Below, piece after piece: positions 38,601 to 50,600 of a stretch of 64,000 nt of DNA (the stretch's first letter is position 1; each line of letters begins with the position of its first letter). The notes beneath the pieces are model-generated. The model saw only the letters and a program-made list of their open reading frames with translations. It was not told where the DNA came from and made no database searches. The DNA is taken from positions 69,943,284 through 70,007,283 of the forward strand of contig NC_090698.1 of assembly GCF_040954835.1 (NCBI RefSeq), in the 5' to 3' direction. Origin of the DNA: Lepisosteus oculatus. Lineage: Eukaryota > Chordata > Actinopteri > Semionotiformes > Lepisosteidae. Position numbers and translations under genes: made by a program.

Positions 38601-41600
38601 AAGGAGCGGCCATTTTTAATTTCAGTTCCAGGTGCTTGCTTGTTCCAGGTAGGGTGTTGTTCATATTCTAGATGACCTATTAATAGGCTGTGACTCGGGA
38701 CACCTGCTCGTTATTGCTGCTGTTAAGTCTTCGAGCTGTGTTTGAAGTAGATCATCTGATTGTTACATTGTCAGGAATGCCAGTCTTTTATTGTACTACA
38801 GTATGTAAAACTTGTTCTGGCCTTACCTTTGGTCACCAGCCAGTAAAATCCTCACTGGGTTGAACCCCCCAGACTATTGGGTAGGGGTGGGTGGTATAGA
38901 CAGTATAGATGGTATACCGGTAGAAATATGTGCCACGATATGGATTTGGGTAAACCGTTTATACTGGTAGAGAAGGGGTTTTGATGTTTACATAGACTGT
39001 GCCTGCAGCATCGTCGCAAAACAGGGTTTGGAAATTTTTACTATTGACCTGTCATAGTTCAAATTCTGCCGTATTTTAGCTCCAATGATATAATTCTGAA
39101 AATGTTAATCTTGCTGATATTCAGAATATTTTATATTGTAATGTATATTGTTACCGTCCAAAATTAAATTTATGCCATGGTTTACATTTTAGGCCATATC
39201 ACCCATCCCTACTATTAGGTGTACCTCAAGCAACTGTCCTGGGTCCTGTTCCTTTCTTGATTAACATGCTTGCTTGTGCTTAGCTCATTCAGAAAATCGT
39301 CTCAAGGTGGTCAAGAATCTTCTGCCATTTTCAGAGCTGAATGCCTTGCAGATTCTTCCAGTTAACATCAAGGTGTCATGTCGGCACTACGAAAAAACCT
39401 GCATCCAAAAATATTACGATGGATAACTGGAATCAGTCCAGTGCATAAGAAAATTGGGTGTCCCGCTTGGCTTTGAAATGCCTTTTGATGCGTTTGTTCA
39501 ATCAATTTATTCTTCAATTTAATCTTCAGTTTTCTGACTAAAGTCACTTAAACAAAACTCACATATGAAGCTTTAAACCATGCTTTTATCATCTCTAGTG
39601 CTGTTGTAATGTTGTTCTTGTTGGAATCCTATAAAGCACAGCACCATTTTTTAAAACACAGCAGCTGGTGTGTCACAGGTGCTAATAGATTTTGATAATT
39701 CACCCCCATCTTGTCTTATCTTCACTTATATTCTACAACTGAAAGAATGGAATACAAAATCACTCATCTTGCTTTCAAGATCCTGCATGGACTGGCATTT
39801 TCTTATCTCCCTGAGAACCTGCAGGGTTACATCCTGGATTGAGTCTGTTGTTTAGATTAAACTGCTGAGCTCCGTGAGCTTTCCTTTGCATACAGAATGG
39901 TGCTTTCTTCTAGGCGTCTTATTCCCAAACTCTGGAACTCTAGCTAGAGACATCAAAGAAATAACTCCTCTTTTAAAGTTAAAATAAAATATTCCTGTTT
40001 GATTGGACCTTTAATTAAAAATAAATGTTTTATATCATTACTCAAGAGGTGTAAGAAAGCTTCCACAGAAACCTGTATATAAAATGCCTGGAAGTGTTTT
40101 TGAGAAATGGTTACAATCTGTTCATATCTTTAAAGTGAACGAGTTTTAAAGGCACTTAAACAACAGGAACTAAAACCGTGCTATTTTCCACTTCTGTATG
40201 CCATCCACATACTCCAAGACAGAGTTACACAGATAATTTTTTGAGACACTTCATGTGTTTTCTTTAATCCTGTGAGAAAGTGCTTTACGGATAATACAGG
40301 AAGCTTAAAAATGCCTTTTTTCTTTGTACAGGGATACAACAAAAAGCTGTGCTACATAATTGAACTGGGATTTATTTCTCTTGCTGGTGTAAAAGGCTTT
40401 ATTAGGGGGTAATTAGCACTTCGGGTGAAGAACAGCTGTGGGGATTTGTACTGCTTGTTTCTGCGGAGATTTGTAATAGCCCCTAAACACTCTTCAAAAC
40501 CAGAGTTAGAGAATTTAAAATTGAAAGGTCAAGTCAAATTGCCGATGTCAAGTGAGTGACAGTCAGTGTTGCTTGACTTGGTGTAATACATGCTGATTGG
40601 CTTAAATTAAAGCCAAACATAAAAGCTCTTCACGTAAGGCTTGGTAAACATATTGGAAAAGATTCTGCAAGGCTTGAATTGTGAAATCAAGGCAGGAGGC
40701 AAAACTCCTATTGCACAGCAATTTGGGCCATTTAAGGTCTAAGGATCTTCAAACTCTTGCAAAGAGGCTGGTTGCCCTTTGTACTTGCGTCCTTGTTTTG
40801 ATGATCTTTAAGTGGGAAGATATGTGCAGTTAAAATTATTTCAAGAACATTGGTGTGCGTGTTTTGTTTGTGAAGGAGCATTGTTTGTGCAGTCAACTCG
40901 CAATTTACAGGCTTCATCAAACGCGCCTGCAAGAGCTAGTTAGTGAGCCTATATAGTCACCTTATTTACTTATTTTTATTACATAAATATAAAATATTAT
41001 ATACTTATAATTTATATCTATAATTGCTGTAAGAGATGAGTAAGGATTTTTTACCAGGGTTGTATATTTGACTATATGCGAATTTGGCTTTACACGTTAC
41101 TCAAAATCATGAATCCCCATGTACTGTAAGTAACGAGTCGACTGTATATACAATCTGAAATGGATGACAGTGCTACACAATGGGCACAGTTGGAATTTTC
41201 CCTACTGGCAGTGATAAGATAAGATCACTTTATTGGCCATATTCAATTTCATGCATTAGGAATTTATCTTTTCGCAGACCCCAGCTTGCTCTCCATGAGA
41301 CACATAGACAGGGAGAGAAGCTGGGGGTCAGAGCGCAGGGTCAGCCATTTATACGGCGCCCCTGGAGCAGCTGGGGTTAAGGGCCTTGTTCAGGGGCCCA
41401 ACAGAGTAGGATTCCTCTGCCGGCCGCGGGATTTGAACTGGCAACCTTCCAGCCACAGGCGCAGATCCTGAGCCACAGAGCCACCACACCGTGTTGTGGC
41501 GGAGGGCTTCTCTGTGCTCTGAGAAGTCATTAGAGGCTTTGTTGCAAGAAAGGGGAGACAAATGGGTTATTGTTCCGAGTGTAGATGCCACTCAAGAATT

Positions 41601-44600
41601 ACACGAGTACAGAACTGATACTTTACCAATAGGGAAAACAAATCCCCGGTAGAGGTGAAATATAACAGGGTAACTTTAGGTCACTTGTGGTTTCTGAACT
41701 GTAGCAGAGGGGAGTGAAGCGGCCTGTTTCTTGTGTTTTTTCAGATTATTTCATACAGATGATGCAAGGGTTGGGGTTATCGCGATACCATGCAAGTCAA
41801 TAACAATTACATTAACAGAAGAGAAGCATAATCCAGGCTTGGTTATAGAGTGGCGTATGATTTTATTGTTCTAATTTAGTGGTTTAGTGGTTTGTGGGGA
41901 AAAAGTGTTTGGCAAAATGTGACAATGCAATATAAACTGCTTCACATTGCTTAGGTAAGCTAAAAATGCCTCCTGGCAACGGTTATGTTGCTGCTAGGCT
42001 GGCTTTCCAATTAAATGTTTAATAGGAACTCCGGAGCTGACCTGCTCTTCTGCCTTCACTTATCTCGAGCACCCCCGGCAAACTGTTCTCCTGCGTTCAC
42101 CTGTCTGACCCCTCCACTGCCTTTTGCCTCTGCTCTGTTTGATTGTCTCCACCCCTCACCAAGAATCGCTCTCCTAGGAACTGCTCCCTGAGAGTGCAGG
42201 GGAGAAAGTCCTTAAGGCCTTTGGTTAAGCATTTTGGCAAGCACGATGAAGTACCTGCAGAAGTACAGTATTTTATTTAAATTAACCTTGTGCTCTGCCT
42301 TTCCTCCCCTGAGCTGTGAACCTTCAGGCTAAAAACCTAATTTTTATCCTTCTCTTTTAATCAGAACATGCGGTACTGTTTTCTGATCACCCAGAAATGC
42401 ACAGGTATGCATGAGTGTGCAGTGAATGCAGTTTTACAAAGTCTCTTTTCTGATAATCCAGGTGTTGGCCTCCAGTTTGTGGCAGAGTATTGTGCATATG
42501 TACTCCTCCTGATTGACAGTGCTTTTTAGAAACGCGTAGGTGGAGAAAGGCAAGTGAATTGAATCCGATTGTTAATGTTGTATTCACGCGTTTAAGAGCT
42601 GGAGCAGGCTGGTAGTAGATGGTAAGTCATTTGTCAGTTCACCCTGGGGATGTGTAATGTGGTAGCATAGTTAATCTGGGCCTATTACAGTCTTGGCTCA
42701 GAAATATCTGAGTGCTCTGTTTGAAACGCTATTGAAATGCCAAACCGGTGAGAGAGCAATAAGGTTCAAATGCAAGAGAGCTATCTCACGAACCAAAAAA
42801 CAGAAGTGATCAATGGTGCACAGAAATGCCAAGACAGTGTGCCGACATTCAGTTGATTTATTTCTAATTATTTTGACAGGAGAGCCTTATTATGGGTTTG
42901 GGGTGCTGTGGTAAGAGTGGGGGGGGGCCTGGTTGAGACTTGGGGTGTTGTGGTGAAACCCCTGTTGGTACAGAGTTGAAATAAAGTTGAGAAATAGGCT
43001 GCTGTACAGCAATATTTCCGCAGCCCTCATAAATTTACACTGACCCGAATAACTTTTGCCCAAGAACAGAAATGCCTTTAGTTATTTCCTAGACTTAAGC
43101 CTGGCTTGCATTGTCTCTTCCTCGCAAGCACAGTTTACCTCCAGTAATTTACAGCAGTAATAGCCGGTACGTCATAATTTTTTACGCTCACAGGGTGCAC
43201 CTGTTCAATCGGTGAGTTTTAACCAAAAGATTTGTTTGTGTTATTCCCATGTGGTCCATGTGACACACAGGCCGGACTTGGCCTTTCAAATGCTAAGCTC
43301 CCCCTCTTCAGCCTTCTGCCAGGCTGAAAAGGATGGAAAAACGTCTTGACACGATTTATCTTGATTTCTTGCTTTACATCACAAACACCTGCAATTTCAA
43401 TAAGGGTGTGCAGACTTTTTCTATCCACTGTACAGAGAAATTGTATGTGGCCAATAAAGTGATCCGATCTGATCTGATCTGATCTGAAAAGGCTGCTTTC
43501 GCTCGCCTTGTGAGAAGGATCTCCGAGACCGGCTGCGCACGGCCACCCACCGCCAGCGCGTGCTCTGAAAGGCCGCGGACAGCAGGAGTCCCGCGCGTGG
43601 CGGAGCTCGTCGGCCAGGGCCGGCGACCGTCTCCGCGGTGACGGTGGGATTCCCACGATGCCCATGCGAGCCCTTGAAAATGGAAATGTTGTGAAGGGGA
43701 GGGTGGGGGGAAAATGATCAGTGTCGGGGGGCTTTGCCGGCGCGGTGGTGTCACATTTATGTAGGAAATCCGGCCCCCGGAGTTTGCAGGGGCTGACGTT
43801 TGTACAGCACATCCGTGTGTTTGTTTCATGGGCTCCCGACTTTCTTCCTCTTCTTCGCAACCTCTGACTTCATCGCCCTTGAAGCGCTGGTTCTTAATTT
43901 CAGTTTTTTTCCTGATTGCCGTAGATCCTATTTAATGTCTATTTAGTGATTGATTGATGTGGTATTTCCTTAAATCGATATTTTCTGTTAACATAGCAAC
44001 ATAGCAGCTTCATTAAAGACTTCTTCAAAATTAGTGTATGAGCGTTTGATAGGCACAGCAACTGTGAGAGCAGGGCATTGATTGCCCATTAGTGAAGATG
44101 TCTGCAGCAATAAACATGCCCATTTTTCTCATTAAGCCTTCATTTCTGTTCGGGAGCTGTCTTAACTGAAAGCTTTAAAAGGATGGGAAAAAAAACACAT
44201 TTAGTCACTAAGGGGATTCAGCAGAATGTGAAACTGTTAAGTAACATCGTAAACTGTACAACCCCGCAATCTGTAGAAGCAGATGCCTGATCGAGGCTGA
44301 AAGTGATGCGTGCAGCTTGTTAAGAGCCTGTTTTGTCCCCCCGTGTAAGCTGTTTTAAGGTGTATTTCAAGACCTGCACAGTAACATAAAGGTATTTTGC
44401 AGCTGTCAGGGCAGTATTGCTCATTTGGTTGCTAGTAGCTTCAGAATTTCATTATGTAAATATTATCTAAGATTTCCATTTGCCTGCTTCTGAAGGCTGC
44501 CTCTGGAATTGGTTTTGACCAGATGACCAGACTCCCACAATCCTTTGTGCAGAGGTGTGTCTCCTGTTTTCCGTCTTGAATGCTGCTAGATGAAATCTCC

Positions 44601-47600
44601 ACTTATCTTCTGGGTCCCTGTACTCCTGCCGATCTCAAAGGCGTCCCCTTAGTTACAATTGAGACCTCTCGTAATCTTCTCTGTCTCGCGCTAAACAGAT
44701 TGGGTTCCTGTAGTCTGTCCGAATATCACTTTTTCAGGCCAGGAAATAAGTTCCTTTGTATGGCCTCTGAAACGGCAATATCTCTTTTGTAGCATTATTG
44801 CTCACAGACTTTAACTTGCTATATGGGACTGCAAAAGATCAAAACATTTCAGGTCACATTTTGAAATGTGTGGGATTCAATGAAGGGTTCTGTAAAGAAA
44901 CCTGGATTAATGGAAAACCACAAGATGTGGTGATGCTGAGGAGTGCTCTTGGACACCCCAAGCAACCTGTTAGTTGCTGGAGTGCTGTCTGGTCAGGATC
45001 TTGGAGGCATGGGATTGAGACAATCCGGAAAGGCTGAAAGCCCTGCTTCTTGGAGCTACGTTGTGAATCTGACGGCCCTCTGTTCTGCTTCTTGTTCCTC
45101 TCCAGTGTCCAGAACGATGACCGGATCCGTGTGGAGCGCATGGACGGCAGCCACTTTGAGTACAGCAGAGCCCTTCAGGTGGTGTCCGACTTCTACACGG
45201 GCGCCTCTTCCGGGAAGCCAGGTGAAGCCCTGCGTCTCCCCGTTCATTAAACTGAGTTAGCCAAGCCTTTCACAAGGATTCGGCCCTGTGGCGGTAAGGA
45301 AGTAGAGATGACTCGCAGTAAAAATACTGTGCGATGAGAGCAGAAATAGATAGACAAAACCCATGGTGTGGTGCCTGCTCATTGGCAGAATGAAGGGCGA
45401 TGCTGCAAGTCTTAAGTTAAGAGATTAGATAAGATCACTTTATCGGCCATATACAATTTCTTGTATTGGGACTTTGTCTTTTTGCAGACCCCAGCTTGCT
45501 CTCCATGAGACACACAGACAGGGAGAGAAGCTTGGGGTCAGAGCGTCGGGTCAGCCGTTTATACAGCACCCCTGGAGCAGTTGGGGTTAGGGGCCTGCAG
45601 TCCATGTAAATTCACAAATATGTGCAAAAATAACTATTGTTCATTAGTCTTATCTTCCTGCGTGCCTCTGGTTGTATTGTCTAAAAAAGTATTTATGGGT
45701 AAGGAGTTTTTCTACCCCGATCAGCTAAAAAAAAGGTGGTTTTTCATTTGTGGTGGTTTTGCTGGATTTTATTTTCTTCTTTTTCAGAAGTCAAATCTCT
45801 AATGAACTGTTAATTCCACTCATATAGTAGTGCACCACATATTATGCTATAACTGTCTTATTAAATATAATAAGACGTAAAGTAAAACTTTTTTTAATTT
45901 AACTGTCAAAATAGTTGTACACAGCAGGGAGAAGATTTTTCCAATGAGTCTTTCTGAGTTGGCAGTAAAATCACTATATTTTGAGTTAATATAGCAATTT
46001 CAAGAAAGAATGCATGGTAAAACATTTATATCGGTGTTTATGTGCTCAGAGAAACCATGAAAAGTTAATTTGTAGAAAAAACACGCTCCCATGTTCTGCA
46101 AGGCTGGTAAGAATTCTGGGATTTGGGTTTAATGACTTCTTATTCCAGTTGTGAGACAAAACCTTTATCCGTATCTTGTAATTTGTTTTAAAAAGATCTG
46201 GGAATGCACAAAGGAACAAGGACAGTACCCAGAGGGGTTGGGCAGCCAGTTGACCTTGGACCCCTAGAGGTTTTTGGTTCCTCTCCTCTGTTAACTTCTG
46301 GCCTTTTCTCTTTCTGTATTGTAATGTCATGTACTGTCGCACAGCTTTAAGTGTCTTGGGGCAACCTTGTTGTGAAAGGCACTGTATAAAATAAATTGAA
46401 TTGAATTGAATGCATTGAGAAGATTGGGGAAAAAATTAGGAAATATTTGCTCTCAGCCTTGGGCTGTGGCCTATTAGGTTCCGAGTTCAGTTTTGCCCTG
46501 GATCACCTTTTGGTGTGGAGTTTGCATTCTCTTTTGTGTTCATGCGTTTAGGGATGTTGTCCTGGTTTCCTCCAACCACCCAAAGACACACCGCGAGGTT
46601 AATCGGCATCTCTAGATTGTGCTTGTGCACCACTCTGCGGTGGTTTGAGGTTAATTGGCATCTCTAAATTGTGCTTGTGCACCACTCTGCGGTGGTTTGA
46701 GGTTAATTGGCATCTCTAAATTGTGCTTGTGCATCACTCTGCGGTGTTTGAGGTTAATTGGCATCTCTAGATTGTGCTTGTGCACCACTCTGCGGTGGTT
46801 TGAGGTTAATTGGCATCTCTAAATTGTGCTTGTGCACCACTCTGCGGTGGTTTGAGGTTAATTGGCATCTCTAGATTGTGCTTGTGCACCACTCTGCGGT
46901 GGTTTGAGGTTAATTGGCATCTCTAGATTGTGCTTGTGCACCACTCTGCGGTGGTTTGAGGTTAATTGGCATCTCTTGATTGTGCTTGTGCACCACTCTG
47001 TGGTGGTTTGAGGTTAATTGGCATCTCTAAATTGTGCTTGTGCACCACTCTGCGGTGGTTTGAGGTTAATTGGCATCTCTAGATTGTGCTTGTGCACCAC
47101 TCTGTGGCGGTTTGACATGCCCTGTGGCCTGTGTTTCTGGGACAGGCTGTGGGTTGCCTCTACCACTGTTAGAAATAAGTAGCCTTTTCTTGTAGTAGGG
47201 GGAGTGCTGCCCTCAACCCCAGTTTAGGTCTTTTATTGCTTTAAATTGTTTTGACCTGTTACGTTATCTTTCAGGTTGCAAATGTACAGAATGTATCTTC
47301 CATGACATCTTTAAATGAGCAAAATAGTTATTCTGATATTTAAACTTATTTTTCGCGATGTCTATACTTGGAGAGTGCAGATTTACCTGATTATGTCTAT
47401 GAAGCACACTCTTCTGAGCTGTACAATATTTCTAGTGAAAAGAGAGCACCCTGACCAACCATGATAATATCCTGTACTCATAGTAGTGATTGATAGAACA
47501 TTACGTACATACAATTTAATCTAATTAAGTCAAACCTAATTCTTACAATAGGCATGGTACAATTGGTACCATGGTACAATGGTTTTAACTGTTGGTTAGC

Positions 47601-50600
47601 TGCTGTGCTGGTCCTTTAGTAGTTGTGAAATTTCAGATTGAACTGAAGTAGAAGTCGAACATTTTTATTTTGCAGAAACAATACAATGAACTTATGAACA
47701 TGAATTAAATAAATATGTAATAACTATACATAAAATTCGTATAAACATAAATTTGTAATACTTCTTAAAACAAAATTACAAAAATAAGTAAAAAAAAATA
47801 TTGAAGCATTAAGGTAATAACTCCTCAAGTATTCAAACAGCTGTGTAGTGTAAAAATTTGAAAAAGAGGGTGCATTGCACACACTAAATTGTACTTCAGG
47901 TTACAGATTACGTTCCAGAAAGACGAGCTTGTCAACAGTGTCTGGCTTGTGCACAGATCTGGGACAGGTCACAACGTTGCCACCAGTGCTGAATGCCCTC
48001 GCAGAGGTGCACTAGTATTTCTTAGCCACTCTGATCACTCTTGGGAAAACTGGCTCTGTGCAGTCTTGATAGAAGAGGTTGCTCGTATTACCGCCTCTGG
48101 CTGAAAATCGCCGCCCGACATCGTTGGCAGATGACCGTTTTCTGCTCACGGTCCGACTTTTCAAAATCCGAGCCATTTCCAAACAACCGATGAGGCCCCC
48201 TTGTTTTCAACACTTGGGTCTCTTGTTCCCGTCTGGCTAACGCCGCCTCTCTCCATTCACCGCGTACGTGTGTTTGTAGATGGGCACACCGGACACATGC
48301 GTTTGCTTTCACGGAACAGGGAAGAGGACGCCCGCGTGTTTTTATCGGCCGCAGTGACCTCAGATGAAGATCGACAATCCTGAACCTGTCAGATTTCCAA
48401 ATATCAGCAAGATGAACATTTCCAGAATGATATCATTGGAGCTAAAATACGGCAGAATTTGGAACTATGACGGGTCAATAGTAAAAATGTCCAAACCCCG
48501 TTTTGTGACGATGCTGGTGGCGCAGTCTATGTAAACATCAAAACCCCTTCTCCACCGGTATAAACGGTATAGCCAAATCCATATCGTGGCACATATTTCT
48601 ACCGGTATACCGTCTATACCGGTTATACCGCCCACCCCTAGCATGACATAAGTGTGACAGTTGCTTCTCCCATTTTTAATAGGAAACTCTTCTGTTGTGG
48701 CTCTAAATATCCCAGTAAACACATTGCCACAGCTACACTCAAGTTCCTGGCTTAGTGTTGTCCGGTTGCAGTGCATCTAGACCTGAAAACATGAACACTC
48801 TTCGAAAGTATCTAGGGTTGTTTATGTTGGCTCTGAAGAGCTTGTTAAAAGTTATGCCATTCTCCGCCCAGGGCAATCTTTGTTTTGTTGCTTGAAAATC
48901 TTAATATATAGCTTTAGTTTTGAAAATTTAATTAGAGCTAGCTGAAATACCCCTTTTCCTGCTTTTTATCTTGGGCCGAGAACGTTTGGTTTTAGCGTAT
49001 TAACTTAATGGCACGCTTCATCTCTGTTGAAAGGTACACCCAGGATTCACAGTAGCGCCTTGTCTGGCTGCTATTGCTGCTTAAGTGAGGTATGGGGAGC
49101 TCAGACCGCAGGACCAGGGGGGCTGTAAAGGGGAAGGAACACAAGGAAAGATGAAATTAGTATCTGTTGATTTCTCCCTCATATGCTTTAACTAACACCT
49201 CACCGTGGCTGGGAATTGAACTGGACTTGAACAGTGAAGTCTTTGCTCAATTAGTATTTCGGAGGCTGGACTAAATCGGCGCACTAAGGTCGGTCACTTG
49301 CTGTCTGGGGTTTTTATAACTAGGAGTTTCTAACCTGGAAAAACCTTTTCTAGCCAGCCAGTCAATGACGGGCCACGATCTGGGACAGTGCGAGACACGG
49401 CACCTTGCCACTTCAGGGGGTGGTCACTCCAGAGCTCCTGTTGTAGAGATTAATGGTAACCTGACTGCATGTGCTGCGTCGATCAAGTCCTTGGACCTGT
49501 CTTGCTGTCCCTCCTTCATGCTGAATCCTGTACTAAGCTGCCAATGACAAATAAGAACAGAAACATTTTCCCCCTGCTTCCCATTAATGCCTGATAGGAT
49601 CAATGTATTTGTCTTATAATTTCAGAGGCTTGTGAAAAACTAGACTTGCTTGTCATTGGGCAGTTTAAAAAAACAATTAACTACCCTGGGATTAAAGCAG
49701 AAGCACAAGATAATAAGCAGTAACACCCAATCGCATTATCTAAAAACATAATCTTTAAATTCAGATATATCTGTGAATCAAAAATTTTGGGAACCATCTG
49801 TATTTGACACAACAAATATGTGTAAACGAATGCTTAATCCATTTCTTATACTTGGGGCCTATTTTGTGTTTTATCTACAGTGTAATGCTAGCAATATGGT
49901 CATTCACTAGATTTGCAGAAACAATGTGAGGTAAATTTAATCTTTTCAGAATTTCAGAACGGCTAGCATCAGTTGATAGAAAATACCAAGAGAGGTCATC
50001 AGAAAGATTGTCCTGTGTCATAATTGCAGAACATATTGCTGTGACATGAAAAAGTTAGTGGAGCCCTTCAGTGATGCTGTTTTTGGCTTGATCATAGCGT
50101 GCAACCAGCTTCTGATGTAATGTGTAGGCATGGCCAGTGATTTCTTTCTTTGATACGGCAGGGTGATGTGGAAATCATAAGATCTCTCACGGGTGAATGA
50201 TATTGGAAATGTGTTGAACATTGGGCTGCACAAAGCCTTCAGAATGGATCTGTCAGTCCCCCGTGAATTCTTATCAACTGAGTTTTAGTATGTGGGCATC
50301 TATAGCAGGGGAAACAAGCTGTTGTCTGGTCTGTTCTAGAGAAGATTGATATTATAATGATAGGGTGTGTATTTGAGTAAAGTGAGGTTAAAATCTAATC
50401 AGATTGAAATCAATATCAGGTCCTGACTGCAGCTTGCTGTTTTATTTATTCACACTATTAATAATAGCTGACGATTATACACCTTCTATTGCCAGGGAAT
50501 ACTGAGCTCCACACTGCAAGATTTTTCTTTTTTTTCTCCGGTACAGTGTGGTAACTAATAATCATGGGACAAAGTTAAAAGGGACGATTATTTATGCACA

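Larger units (their letters stand above)
30844..45105. other. msh3 intron 8 (14.3 kb)
   Basis: The largest intron in view. Contains nested SINEs (31815-32490), a DNA-transposon-like repeat (35480-35722), SINE fragments, a hAT-like miniature element (38882-39211), LINE debris (39240-40010, 44515-44790), further SINEs and a CpG-rich patch (43495-43670). 32500-35450, 35740-36590 and 40010-41210 hold no feature I can name. Confidence 0.6.

Noticed and set aside
43219..43860. 213-codon open frame on the minus strand
   Set aside because: It runs through the SINE tail and the GATCT array, so its reading frame is an accident of GC-rich and repeat sequence.
46597..47115. CRISPR-like array
   Set aside because: The units are directly abutting 52-bp tandem copies with no spacers, in a vertebrate intron.
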